This document shows, in pieces, positions 16,634 through 26,128 of a DNA stretch of 40,546 nt. Where the stretch lies: contig CAIKDP010000156.1 in assembly GCA_903826205.1 (NCBI GenBank), positions 1 through 40,546 on the forward strand, read 5' to 3'. Every line of letters starts with the position of its first letter. Within the stretch, counting starts at the first letter, position 1. The notes beneath the pieces are model-generated. The model saw only the letters and a list, made by a program, of their open reading frames with translations, was not told where the DNA came from and did not search any database. Origin of the DNA: Akkermansiaceae bacterium. Its GTDB lineage: Bacteria > Verrucomicrobiota > Verrucomicrobiia > Verrucomicrobiales > Akkermansiaceae. The position numbers and the translations under genes were made by a program.

Positions 16634-18538
16634 TTATTGAGTGCCCTGCAGGCGGCCGAAGAGTTTGCCGTCGCCTGACGCGGCGGAGAGCGGGATTTCA
16701 GCGGTGATCGTCTGATAGTCCGAAGCGGTGATCGGCGTGACGGTGAAGGCGATGCCACCGACCGTCAATGTGACATCAGGGACAGCGGTGGCATGCCAGG
16801 CATCTAACACCCCAAGGTCATTGCTGTATTGGACATTGAGGGCTGCCGTGCCGCGCGCGCTTGCCTTCAGGCATCGGAAGGTCAGGACCAGCCTGCCGGC
16901 TGCGGTGGTGCCCACTGGCAGGCACGTGCGACTGTTGCCCATGGCCGAGCCGTCCAAGAGCCAGGCGAGGCCGTTGGCGACGCCGTCCTGGTTGGGGTCG
17001 TCGGTAAAACCGGTTAGAGGCGCACCGGCGATCCATGCGTCAAACGGGTTTTGAATCGTGAGGCTAACACTGGAATCACTCATCACCCGGAAACCTGTGT
17101 CCTCATATACCTGAATGAAAGAAGACTCATCGAAAGACTTGTTGGAACGCCAGTTTTCCACAGCGTCCAAGTATCCGCCAGTGCCAGCTGCGTCCTGGAT
17201 CCACTCGTAGATACAAGGACCGAAGGCGTAGCTTATCGAGGCCAAGGCCCCGTTCCATTCCGCCACCGTCGGGAGAAAGAACTTGGCTCCCGGTGTGCGG
17301 TTCCAATTGACCAAAGCGGTGTGGTCGGCGTTGAACGTGTAGGCTGCGGGCAAGCCCGAACTGGTGTTCAGCCAGTTGATGAAATCCACAACTTCGATCC
17401 CACTGACATTGCAGGCCGCGTCGGTCAGCGGCAGGCCGGCGTTCCCGGCGCAGGCGACACCCTTGGTTGTTAGATAGAACTTGTTGAACGCGTCGTTGGG
17501 GATCTCGGTATTGCCCACCCGATAGGCGGAAGTGACCGGATTGAACGTCAATGCGAACTGGTTGGCGCCCGTGCCGAAGGTCACGGTTTCCGCTTGGAGC
17601 GGCATTATCACGGTGATCGCCGGGCTGGTGCCCGTCTTGCCCCCGCCGCTCGCCGTAAGGGTCGCGCTTTCCACCACGTTGTCCCTTGCTGCGATCGTGA
17701 ACGTGCCGCTGCTGAGCGTCTTCGTGTTGTCGCCGAAGGTGCCATTGCCGTCGCCGTCAAACTGCACATTGCCAGTGCTGCCCGTCATCGTCACCAGCGT
17801 GGTGCTGTCGCTGTCGATCGTCTTGCCGTCAATGTCCTTGGCCGTCACCGTCACGCTGAACGTCGAACCTGCTTGCTGTGGTGAGCTTGCCATCACCTCG
17901 AAGTGGTCGAGCGGGCCCGGCGGGGGAGGCACCTGCACGACCCGGAAACCGGTGTCATTCCATTGTGAACCCATGCCGTCATCCCAAGTCTTGCCTGCTT
18001 TCCCGTCGTCCACGCCATCCAAATTGCCACCTCCACCATCCGTGTCCTGAATCCACTCGTAGGCGCAAGGACCCGGGGCGTAGTGGTTCAGGGCTAGCGC
18101 CGCGTTCCATTCAGCCTCCGTCGGCAGGAAGAACTTCGCCCTCGGATTGCGGGTCCAATTGACCAGACCGTTGTGGGCGCCGTTGAACGTGTAGGCAGCA
18201 GGCAAGCCCGAACTGGTGTTTAACCAATTGATCATATCCACTGCTTGCACCCCGTTGATACGACACTGGGTCTCGGAGGCCGTCCTACCTACGTTGTCGG
18301 CATAGACGGCACCCGATTGTGTCAGGGCGTAATACTTGGTATAATCGCTTCTGAGAATCTCGGTGTCCCCCATTTTGAGAGAGTCATTGGCCGCATTGAA
18401 CGTGATTGAGAACTGGTTGGTACCCGCGCCGAACGTCACAGTCTCCGCCGGTGCGCCGGGCGCCAGCGCCAGCAGTGCCGCCAGCGTGACCGCAAAACAT
18501 TTCAATTCGCCCACCATCTGATCGACCTGGATTTGCAT
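16634..18538 (-). CDS. Secreted protein with two SUMF1-like domains flanking an Ig-like domain and a verrucomicrobial C-terminal tail
   Basis: 634 residues with a signal peptide (CFAVTLAALLALAPGAPA). It carries a first SUMF1-like domain (about 33-205: VDMINWLNTSSGLPAAYTFN, KFFLPTEAEWNAALAL, YEWIQDTDGGGG, DTGFRV), a proline linker, an Ig-like domain (LDHFEVMASSPQQAGSTFSV), a second SUMF1-like domain and the DPNQDGVANGLAWLL tail ending DGKLFGRLQ. The first domain is a divergent paralogue of the second. It lies 17 bp after the giant DUF6288-type gene and 51 bp before the related gene, so the three are probably one transcript. Carbohydrate or surface binding is likely; catalytic function is not supported. 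Confidence 0.75.
   Translation of the reverse strand: MQIQVDQMVGELKCFAVTLAALLALAPGAPAETVTFGAGTNQFSITFNAANDSLKMGDTEILRSDYTKYYALTQSGAVYADNVGRTASETQCRINGVQAVDMINWLNTSSGLPAAYTFNGAHNGLVNWTRNPRAKFFLPTEAEWNAALALNHYAPGPCAYEWIQDTDGGGGNLDGVDDGKAGKTWDDGMGSQWNDTGFRVVQVPPPPGPLDHFEVMASSPQQAGSTFSVTVTAKDIDGKTIDSDSTTLVTMTGSTGNVQFDGDGNGTFGDNTKTLSSGTFTIAARDNVVESATLTASGGGKTGTSPAITVIMPLQAETVTFGTGANQFALTFNPVTSAYRVGNTEIPNDAFNKFYLTTKGVACAGNAGLPLTDAACNVSGIEVVDFINWLNTSSGLPAAYTFNADHTALVNWNRTPGAKFFLPTVAEWNGALASISYAFGPCIYEWIQDAAGTGGYLDAVENWRSNKSFDESSFIQVYEDTGFRVMSDSSVSLTIQNPFDAWIAGAPLTGFTDDPNQDGVANGLAWLLDGSAMGNSRTCLPVGTTAAGRLVLTFRCLKASARGTAALNVQYSNDLGVLDAWHATAVPDVTLTVGGIAFTVTPITASDYQTITAEIPLSAASGDGKLFGRLQGTQ
16641..17913 (-). 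repeat. Direct duplication, copy 2 (about 1.27 kb)
   Basis: Partner of 14577-15853. The upstream domain here (another SUMF1-like domain) differs from the beta-sandwich found upstream of copy 1, so the unit looks like a shuffled C-terminal cassette of Ig + SUMF1 + tail. Confidence 0.88.
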
Positions 18539-18555
18539 GGGATTATTTCACCGGT

Positions 18556-21500
18556 TCATTGGGCCAGGACGCGGACGAAGAGTTTGCCGTTGTCTGGAAC
18601 GGTGCTGACATGCACCGTCACCGTCTGGATGTCGCCGTTGGTGGTGACGTTTTCCTCGGTGGCCCCCGCGTCCAACGCCCAAGCTCCCAGATCGGTGGAA
18701 GTGCGCACCTGATAGGCGAGGCCGGACCCGACGCGCCGGGTGTATTGGAACCGGCCCGTGACCGGATCGAGCGGCTGGGTGATCGGGTTGCACGAGGATG
18801 GGTCGGTCGGCTTGAGGCCGAAGGCGAATTCCTGTTGGTTGGTCATGCCGTCATGGTCGGGGTCGTCATTGGCGCCATCGTTGAAGCCGGGGGTGAACCC
18901 TTGCGCGGGGTCACCCGCCCAACTGGCGTAGGGCGTGAGTGAAGATTCAATAACCGACACGGTGAAATATTTGAAGGAACCATTCTGGGCGGTTATGGTG
19001 TAGGTCTGCGACGCGGAAAAATTCCTGCCGATCCCGGGAGCCGGAGAGCCCGAAGCGAAAGGCGAAACCGTGTAGGCGGGCGCCAGGTTAGTTAGATCGG
19101 TGCCATACGGCACGGTCCAGAGCACGGTGCCGGCACCGGTGTCAATGACGGCACTGCTTCTTGGGATATTGGTGCCGAAGGTCAAGATGTCCTTGGCCGT
19201 GGAAATCGTCGTGAAACTCAGCGGGGTGGCCGGCCATACCGTGTGCGTTGCGTTGGTGGCCCGGAAGGTGAAGTAGCAAGTCGTGCCGGGAGCCAGATTG
19301 GTGATCGCGCGGGTGAGGTCGATGGAAGCCTCATTGGTCCACGAGCCGACGGTTGCCGAGTTGGCCCAGTTGGCGGGGTTCATGCCGCCGTTGACGGGGC
19401 CCCAGTAGGCGACCACGTCGTAGGAGTTGCCGTTGCACATCAAGGTGGCGTTGAGCGTCGCGGTGGTGGTGGTGACCGCAGTAGCGGCACGGTTGGCTAG
19501 GCTGCCGGTCGCCGGATAAGCCGTGGCGAGCCCGTATTTGGCTGCGAGGTAGCCGCCGACCAACGCTTCATCACTCGCTGACAGCGCGGTGGAGTAGCCG
19601 ATGATCTCGGCCACGTCGAACATCATCGAGCCGAGGGTTTCGTTCTTGCCTATCTGATAGTACGGATACTGGGCCAGATTCGCCGCACTTGCGCTGCCAT
19701 CAACGGTGATCTTGAGCAGCATGAATTCGGTGATAGGTGCGAGATGGAAGCCGACACCACTCACGTCATTCTGCGCCAACGGTGTGCCATTCCTGGAAAC
19801 TGCCGCCGGGAAGTGGTCTTGCCAGAACCCGTCGGTGCCACTGGCCAGATTGTAGCTGGAGGCCCGCACGGTAAGAAAATCATCGGATTTGCGGCCGAGG
19901 AACGAGCCGGGGCCGCTCCAAGTGCTGCCCGGTGAGCGCACCACGACGTACTGCTCTTTGGCGAAGAATTTTCCGGCCACGTTGAACCAGGTGGAGTTGT
20001 CCCGGAAGCGGACCACCGGTTGGGTCATGAGTTGGTTCGGGACCAGTACCGGCGAGCCGCTGGCCAAAGCCGCGTGATGTGCATTGCCGGAGCGGTCATT
20101 CCAGCTTTGCACCACCCCGTAGGCATCGGTGGTGGCGCCTACGGCCGCATCAAAGTGGCAGGCGAGGCCCGCTGTGACGGGAACCGTGTAGCCGTCCACC
20201 GTGATCACCGCAACGGTTGACGTGCTGATCTGTCCCGTGCTGGTCGTGGCCTTTGCCGTTAGACGATACTCCCCCGCCGCCACATTTCCCCAAACCACAG
20301 AATACGGCGCGGTGGCATCGGTCCCGATCAGCGTATCGCCGTTATAGAAGGCCACACCGGTTACCGTGCCGGCCACGTCCGAGGCATCGGCCGTCAGCGT
20401 GATTGTTGCCGTCTGGCCGGCCACCAGACCGAAGCGGGCGCCGCTGAGCGGTGAGGTCAGGCTCACGCCCGCCACTGGAAACAACAACTCCTGCGGGATG
20501 ATCATGGCGGCCTGGCGGGACGGGATATACCAATACAATCTAACAGTAGATGGATTTACATTGTCATAGTATTCCATTTTGAGGTTGTATTTTTGCCCTG
20601 CCGTCAGGGTGATGGGCCCGCTGTCGTTCCAGATGTTGGTGGACTGGTTGTTCCAATCGTTGATCACCTGCACGCCGTTGACCCACAAGCGGACCCCGTC
20701 GCTGGTGCGCGCGGAAAACCGGTAGGTCCCGCTCTCCGGCGCCAGCACCTGCCCGGTCCAGCGCACGCTGTAGGTGCCCGCCGCCAGCGGGCTGGGCGGC
20801 ACCGTGCCCCAGTCAAAGTTGACGAACGCGTCGGTCCGCGTCGCCTTGAGCGAGGTCAAATCCACGTTGTCGTAATAGAGTCCGGTCAAGCCGCTGCCTC
20901 CGCCGCCCACCACGATGTCCACGATCGCGGGCGTCGAATCGGTTAGACTGTCGGTGACCTTGAACGTGAACTGGTCCAAGTCCTGATAGCCTGGAGCCGG
21001 GGTGTAAGTCAGGTTGGGCGGCGTGCCGGTGAGGGTGCCGTGCGCCGGTTGGGTCACGACCGTGCAGGTCACCGGGTTTGACCGGCAGGAGAAGCCGGTC
21101 AGGGTGATGGCCACGGGGGTGTTGACCGGGGTGACCAGGATTTTCGGATCGGCCGTTGGCAGCACATAGTTGAGTGCCGGTGTGCTGGTGGCGGCTTCCA
21201 GTTTGGCAATGGTGCTTACCAGTGAGTTATAGTTTTCGCCGTGCGCCCAACTGGCAAGGTCGGCATACAAATCCGGCAGCGTCCAGCGGGCCGCCTCGCC
21301 ATAATCCCCCAATCTCGATAGGGCGGTGCTGCCGATATTTCCCCAGTAATCCACATTATCGGCGCACACCTCGATCGCTTCCTGAACGCGGTATTTCGCC
21401 AACGCATTGATTGCCGCCGAGGTCGCGAAAAGGGTGAACATCCGGTCGCACGGCCCCTGGGTGCGCGCATCCTTCAACAGATCCTGGGCCAGCACCTGCA

Positions 21501-23700
21501 CATCCGTCAGGGACAGGTTGTTCTGCACGAAGTCGCTCAGTTGATTGCGCCACATGCCGGCCGGTTGTTTGATCCCGGCCCGGACTGCCGGATAGAGCAG
21601 GGCCTTGTCGGCATTCATGGTGTAGCCTCCCATCCGACTGAACAACGTCTCCGCCAGATAGCCGTTGGCAATCTGCAAGGGATCGTCCCAATTGAAACCG
21701 GCCTCGAACGGATAGGTGGGTGCCACGTTGGCGACCATCGCCCCTAACATGTCTGGCAGCGCCGGGGCCACATCCGCCGCATTGATCTGGCCGAGCGCCT
21801 TGGCGGCTTTGGCGCGCACCCAGATGTCGGTGTCCTTGAGGCATCGGGTCAGGGCGGGCACCGCGCTGGCAGCCCCCAGGCAGCCGAGGGTGGTGCAGGC
21901 CGCCTCGCGCTGATTGGCGCTGGCGGGATTTTCCGCCATGACGATCAGGGCGTCCACGTCCGCGGGGGCCAGCGTGCGGGTGGCCAGTTCGGTGGCGGCA
22001 TTGAAGCGCACAATCGGATCCCACTCGCCAAGGGCGGCAACCAGTTGCTCCTTGGAATAGCCGCCGCAATTCGCGGTGAAGTCTGCGGCCCAGGTGGCGT
22101 TGTTCACCTTCTCGGCACTCAGCGTGTTGGCCGGGTCCGCATTCTTGCCGGTGATATAAAGTTTTTTCAAGGGGATGCAGGCGTGCAGGAGATAATAGGC
22201 GGTTGGGTTGCCCCAATAGGTATAACTACTGTCATAGTAGTCGGCAGCCTTGCCGGGCCCCCATTGCTCGTCGCCTTCATACACGAAAGAGCCGTCACAG
22301 CGGCGTTTCATGTCGCGGTCCCAGCGCAGGGTTTTCTGGTATTCAGCCACCGCGGTTGGGCCGCCGACATTGGCACCCAGCGCCGTCCACAGGTAGCTGA
22401 ACCCTTGGCCGGTGTGACCGTAGGCCTCGCCCCGGAATCCCGCCACCGACATCCGCGAAAAATACTCGGTCTGCACCGGCTTGTTGCCCATGCAGGCGAA
22501 CATGACCGCGGAGAGCCCGTCCTTGCCGTTGCTGCAGTGGTCATAATACGTCCGGCTCTGGCCTGGAAGTGAGTGATCGCCGGGATATGGCTGGTGTTCG
22601 CCATAGGGAATGGACCCCCGGTTGACATAGTAACCGAAAAACTTGGCTGCCCGCTCGATGGCCGGATCGATTTCGGGATTCACCACGCCGGCCTTTTTCC
22701 CTAACGCAATCGAGAGTTGGGCGGCCAGTCCGGCCTGATTCACCGGGCCATACCAACTGATCGAGCCATGGGTCCCGGCGGCCTCCAGGCCGGGTTCGGG
22801 AAGGTTCGAAAACCCGTGGCCGGCCGTGCCGAACATGCTCGAATGCTTGGCCGCGTAGATGACATACTCGCTCAACCCGTGAAGCACCTGCGCGTCGGGA
22901 GTGCCGAGATCCACGGTGCGCATGTAATACTCAGCCAGAAAAATGGCGTTGTAGCATTTCCAAGCGTCTATCCCTCCGGTGCGCTCCAAGTCAAGATCCT
23001 GGGGCGCAAGCGCGCGGGCATAAGTCTGCAACATGGACATGTAGGTATGATTGCCGGTGGCCAGCAGGGCCAAGGCGCTGATGGCCCCCCGCCCATCGTT
23101 AGCACCCCAACCGTTCGCTGATATGGAATTATACAGACTCGTGGCGGCGGCGTTCCTGATCCGTTGGGTCTTGAGACAATTGTAGGGTGCCGTGTCGGAG
23201 TAGGCGCCCATGACGGTCAGGGTGATGGACACATCCGCAGTGGCGACCCCCGAGCGCCAGCGTTTGAGTCTGAGTACGCCATTGTCGGCCTCGGCGGCGC
23301 CGATCGCCCAGCCCAGGCTCTTGCGGGCGTCGCTGGTGAAGAGCGGTACATCGCCAATACCCCCCGCCTGGGCCCCGAGAATCACATCGTCGACGGCCAG
23401 CTTGCCCGAGGCCGGCGTGCCGGAGGCCACGGTGGTCACCAGGATTTGATAGGGGGCAAATGCCGTATAGCCATCCTGTGCCGGGGTCTCGGGCCAGCCG
23501 TTGTCAATCCAGCCGCGCATGCCGGTGGACCCCAGGTTGTAGGTCCAGGTGCGGTCCACCGAGAGCCGGTTGTTGCCGACGGTGAGGTCAATCTTTTTGG
23601 CAGTGCCCGCCTGCACCACGGTGGGCAAAGCGAACAGCAACGCCAGAACGATCACCTTGGGCAAGGCATGCAGAAGGCGTGGGGTGGTGGTAAGATTCAT
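18556..23700 (-). CDS. Giant secreted DUF6288-type protein with HEAT, cadherin-like, PA14, LamG-like and Fn3-like domains
   Basis: 1714 residues from ATG 23700, where a good signal peptide begins (KVIVLALLFALPTVVQAG); an ATG at 23730 would add 10 charged residues. Apparent order: PDZ-like segment (GKLAVDDVILGAQ) and an (alpha/alpha) toroid typical of DUF6288 proteins (about 50-530); HEAT-like repeats (about 540-680); cadherin/Big-like domain (about 865-935, VVTQPAHGTLTG); PA14 domain (about 935-1075, TSDGVRLWVNGVQVINDW); Ig-like (about 1080-1180); concanavalin-like laminin-G-type region (about 1185-1390); Fn3-like domain (about 1400-1490); then DPDHDGMTNQQEFAFGLKP and a tail ending NGKLFVRVLAQ. 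PA14 and LamG-like parts suggest glycan binding at the cell surface. Catalytic activity is unknown. It heads the minus-strand run leading to the GH95-like gene. Confidence 0.78.
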   Translation of the reverse strand: MNLTTTPRLLHALPKVIVLALLFALPTVVQAGTAKKIDLTVGNNRLSVDRTWTYNLGSTGMRGWIDNGWPETPAQDGYTAFAPYQILVTTVASGTPASGKLAVDDVILGAQAGGIGDVPLFTSDARKSLGWAIGAAEADNGVLRLKRWRSGVATADVSITLTVMGAYSDTAPYNCLKTQRIRNAAATSLYNSISANGWGANDGRGAISALALLATGNHTYMSMLQTYARALAPQDLDLERTGGIDAWKCYNAIFLAEYYMRTVDLGTPDAQVLHGLSEYVIYAAKHSSMFGTAGHGFSNLPEPGLEAAGTHGSISWYGPVNQAGLAAQLSIALGKKAGVVNPEIDPAIERAAKFFGYYVNRGSIPYGEHQPYPGDHSLPGQSRTYYDHCSNGKDGLSAVMFACMGNKPVQTEYFSRMSVAGFRGEAYGHTGQGFSYLWTALGANVGGPTAVAEYQKTLRWDRDMKRRCDGSFVYEGDEQWGPGKAADYYDSSYTYWGNPTAYYLLHACIPLKKLYITGKNADPANTLSAEKVNNATWAADFTANCGGYSKEQLVAALGEWDPIVRFNAATELATRTLAPADVDALIVMAENPASANQREAACTTLGCLGAASAVPALTRCLKDTDIWVRAKAAKALGQINAADVAPALPDMLGAMVANVAPTYPFEAGFNWDDPLQIANGYLAETLFSRMGGYTMNADKALLYPAVRAGIKQPAGMWRNQLSDFVQNNLSLTDVQVLAQDLLKDARTQGPCDRMFTLFATSAAINALAKYRVQEAIEVCADNVDYWGNIGSTALSRLGDYGEAARWTLPDLYADLASWAHGENYNSLVSTIAKLEAATSTPALNYVLPTADPKILVTPVNTPVAITLTGFSCRSNPVTCTVVTQPAHGTLTGTPPNLTYTPAPGYQDLDQFTFKVTDSLTDSTPAIVDIVVGGGGSGLTGLYYDNVDLTSLKATRTDAFVNFDWGTVPPSPLAAGTYSVRWTGQVLAPESGTYRFSARTSDGVRLWVNGVQVINDWNNQSTNIWNDSGPITLTAGQKYNLKMEYYDNVNPSTVRLYWYIPSRQAAMIIPQELLFPVAGVSLTSPLSGARFGLVAGQTATITLTADASDVAGTVTGVAFYNGDTLIGTDATAPYSVVWGNVAAGEYRLTAKATTSTGQISTSTVAVITVDGYTVPVTAGLACHFDAAVGATTDAYGVVQSWNDRSGNAHHAALASGSPVLVPNQLMTQPVVRFRDNSTWFNVAGKFFAKEQYVVVRSPGSTWSGPGSFLGRKSDDFLTVRASSYNLASGTDGFWQDHFPAAVSRNGTPLAQNDVSGVGFHLAPITEFMLLKITVDGSASAANLAQYPYYQIGKNETLGSMMFDVAEIIGYSTALSASDEALVGGYLAAKYGLATAYPATGSLANRAATAVTTTTATLNATLMCNGNSYDVVAYWGPVNGGMNPANWANSATVGSWTNEASIDLTRAITNLAPGTTCYFTFRATNATHTVWPATPLSFTTISTAKDILTFGTNIPRSSAVIDTGAGTVLWTVPYGTDLTNLAPAYTVSPFASGSPAPGIGRNFSASQTYTITAQNGSFKYFTVSVIESSLTPYASWAGDPAQGFTPGFNDGANDDPDHDGMTNQQEFAFGLKPTDPSSCNPITQPLDPVTGRFQYTRRVGSGLAYQVRTSTDLGAWALDAGATEENVTTNGDIQTVTVHVSTVPDNGKLFVRVLAQ

Positions 23701-23765
23701 AGGGCAGTTCGCGTGTTTTTCCTTCCGCACGCGGAGAGACGATACCGTGGTTGCCGCAACCTGCC

Positions 23766-23787
23766 ATGTCCCTTAAGTAAGGGACAT
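23766..23787. repeat. 22-bp palindrome, copy 1
   Basis: Left arm ATGTCCCTTA and right arm TAAGGGACAT separated by AG. An identical 22-mer occurs at 26049-26070, and similarity extends some 30 bp further (GTGAAA, then GCAGCCGC). It lies between divergent genes (start 23700 minus, 23979 plus), so both promoters should be in this 278-bp gap; none is clear. Confidence 0.85.
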
Positions 23788-23978
23788 CAGTGAAAATCGC
23801 TACGGCAGCCGCCGCTATATCCTGCGGATGGACGCCGGATCTCTAAATCATGCGACGCGGGGAAACAAGGGGTAATTTATGGGCACACACCGCCATTACG
23901 CCGCTCGCGCGGGTGTTTGGCAGGAGGATGGATGAACCATGGGAAAGAAGCACGCCGGGAGACGAGTAAGATGCCGGG

Positions 23979-25928
23979 ATGACTTTGCCTATTCCCATAA
24001 CCCCCTGTTCCCCACCCTCTGGTCCGGATGCCGGCTCTTGCAACGGCCTTCACACCAAGCAATTTTCCAATTGTCAATTGCTGCTAATGGTGGTTCTGGG
24101 TCTAGCGCAGGCTCTCGGCGCTGCCGAGTATCCGGTGACGCCCGTGCCGTTCACGGAGGTGACGCTTACGGATTCGTTCTGGGCCCCGCGGCAGGCCACC
24201 AATCGTGCGGTCACCGTGGAACACAATCTCAGGGAGATGGGGAAACAAGGTTCGCTCGGCGGGTTCAAGGTTCTTGCCGGTGCCAGCGCCGAAAAATATC
24301 ACGGCTACATGTGGGGCGACTCGGACGTGTACAAGACCCTTGAGGGCGCAGGCTATCTCCTGAAAACCAAAGCCAACCCGGATCTCGCCGCACGCATCGA
24401 TGGAATCATTGCACAAATCGGGCACGCGCAAGCGCCGGATGGTTATATCTTTCCGCATCTCCAGATCACCGAGCCAAACTACGAGAAGTTTTCCAGGGAG
24501 ACCAGCGGGACCTGCGAATCCTACAGCATGGGCCACCTGATAGAGTCGGCGGTGGAATATTCCAGGATGACCGGACGGACGGACTTTCTCGCTGTTGCCA
24601 GGCGTGCCGCTGACTTGATGGTGAAAGTAAACAAGGAAGGCAAGCTCTTGCAGGTATCAGGCCACCCCGAGGTTGAGATTGCGCTGGTGAAACTCTACCG
24701 GGTCACGGGACAACCGGAGTATCTCGATCTGGCGCAGAGGTTGGTCGATGGATACAAGACCCACCTGAGTCTTTGGTCCGGAGGCAAACCCGTGATGGGG
24801 CACGATGATGTTCTTGGCCATGCAGTGGCAGTCATGTACCTGTATGCCGGCGCGACTGATGTCGCAGTCCTCAAGGGTGACACTTCGTTGATAGATCGAC
24901 TGGCAAGGAAATGGGAGCGGATGGTCGGCCGGAAAATGTACCTAACCGGAGGAGTCGGGCACAGTCAGCACCAGGAAGGGTTTTCCGATGACTACGACCT
25001 GCCGGCGGAGAAGGATGTCTACAGTGAAACATGTTCCGCGATTGCGGATGTCTTCTGGTCAAGCCGCATGTTCCAGGCCACCGGCGAGTCGAAATATTAC
25101 GACGTGATAGAGCGGGTTCTATACAACAACCTGGCGGCCGGCGCGGGGTTGAGCGGTGACCGGTTCTTCTACACCAATCCGCTGGCGTCCGGGGGGAAGG
25201 ATTCCCGCTGGGCATGGCATGACTGCCCGTGCTGCCCGGTGAATCTGGTGCGCTTCTGGCCGCGGTTGTCCGAATACATTTTTGCAACCGGGCCGGCGGA
25301 TCTATACGTCAATCTGTTTGCGGCCTGCGAAGGCAAGGCGACGGTGGCCGGGACTGAAGTAAGGATTTGTCAGAAGACGGATTATCCATGGGATGGCAAA
25401 GTGACGCTGGAGATCTTTCCTGAGAAGCCGGTGGAGTTTGTGTTGCGCGTGCGCATCCCCGGCTGGGCGGAAGGCAGACCTTTGCCGTCGGATCTCTATC
25501 AATATGTGTCGCCCGGAACGGAACAGGTTGAGCTGAAGGTCAACGGCGGGGAAACGGATAGAGTCAGGGACAAGGGCTACGCGATGATCCGGCGGCAGTG
25601 GCAGGCCGGCGACCGGGTTGAATTGATATTGCCGATGCCGGTGCGCAAGGTGGTTGCGAATGCCAAGGTGGCGGCGCTCAAGGGCATGGTTGCAGTGGAG
25701 CGTGGGCCGCTGGTTTACTGTGCCGAGGGTGTGGACAATGCCGGCAAACTTTCAGGGCTGGAGGTGCCGCCATCCGCCGGGTGGCGGGTCGAGAAACAAG
25801 CCGGATTGCTCAATGGTCTTTGCACTATAAAGGGGGGGCTGACGCTCATTCCGTATTATGCCTGGAGTCATCGGGGAACCGGTGCAATGACAGTGTGGTT
25901 CGCGGATTCCGTTCGGAACGAGCCTTGA
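23979..25928 (+). CDS. Secreted GH127-family glycosidase (beta-L-arabinofuranosidase family)
   Basis: 649 residues. The diagnostic GH127 metal and cysteine pattern is complete: YSETCSAIADVFW supplies Glu350 and Cys352, and CPCCPVNLVRFWPRL supplies Cys418 and Cys419; in characterised members one of the last two cysteines is the nucleophile and the set binds zinc. KMYLTGGVGHSQ and GTCESYSMGHLIESAVEYSR are further family motifs. Members release beta-L-arabinofuranose from plant glycans, and some B. thetaiotaomicron members act on RG-II aceric acid. The N-terminus is uncertain: the first 25 or so codons resemble the intergenic stretch at about 25970-26010, and ATG at residue 37 (MVVLGLAQALGAA) is only a short signal core. 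The fusion gene follows after a 170-200 bp gap. Confidence 0.92.
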   Translation: MTLPIPITPCSPPSGPDAGSCNGLHTKQFSNCQLLLMVVLGLAQALGAAEYPVTPVPFTEVTLTDSFWAPRQATNRAVTVEHNLREMGKQGSLGGFKVLAGASAEKYHGYMWGDSDVYKTLEGAGYLLKTKANPDLAARIDGIIAQIGHAQAPDGYIFPHLQITEPNYEKFSRETSGTCESYSMGHLIESAVEYSRMTGRTDFLAVARRAADLMVKVNKEGKLLQVSGHPEVEIALVKLYRVTGQPEYLDLAQRLVDGYKTHLSLWSGGKPVMGHDDVLGHAVAVMYLYAGATDVAVLKGDTSLIDRLARKWERMVGRKMYLTGGVGHSQHQEGFSDDYDLPAEKDVYSETCSAIADVFWSSRMFQATGESKYYDVIERVLYNNLAAGAGLSGDRFFYTNPLASGGKDSRWAWHDCPCCPVNLVRFWPRLSEYIFATGPADLYVNLFAACEGKATVAGTEVRICQKTDYPWDGKVTLEIFPEKPVEFVLRVRIPGWAEGRPLPSDLYQYVSPGTEQVELKVNGGETDRVRDKGYAMIRRQWQAGDRVELILPMPVRKVVANAKVAALKGMVAVERGPLVYCAEGVDNAGKLSGLEVPPSAGWRVEKQAGLLNGLCTIKGGLTLIPYYAWSHRGTGAMTVWFADSVRNEP

Positions 25929-26048
25929 AGTTCTCAACCGGATGAGTCAATGACACCTCCATCCTTTTCCCCCGCCCGCAGATCCGGCCACCGACGCTTG
26001 CAACGGCTGTGTGACGCTCGGAATGAGCCGAAGTCCCGGGACCCTGTC

Positions 26049-26070
26049 ATGTCCCTTAAGTAAGGGACAT
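26049..26070. repeat. 22-bp palindrome, copy 2
   Basis: Identical to 23766-23787, and lying between the GH127 stop (25928) and the GH140-like/GH106 fusion start. The two copies bracket the GH127 gene in the same orientation. No T-run follows. Apart from this element the 200-bp gap shows no gene. Confidence 0.85.
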
Positions 26071-26128
26071 CGGGTGAAATTGACTTTGTCGCAGCCGCAT
26101 GAGACGGTGCGCTGACGCCAACCTAACC

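Noticed and set aside
14570-18538. Diversity-generating retroelement target genes (paralogous C-type-lectin/SUMF1-like domains)
   Set aside because: No reverse transcriptase or template repeat is in the window, and differences between the copies are spread along the whole unit rather than confined to a C-terminal variable region.
26099-26128. Upstream ATG as start of the GH140-like/GH106 fusion
   Set aside because: It lies in sequence resembling the dispersed repeat after the 22-bp palindrome and adds no signal-peptide quality; ATG 26129 is preferred, though not proven.
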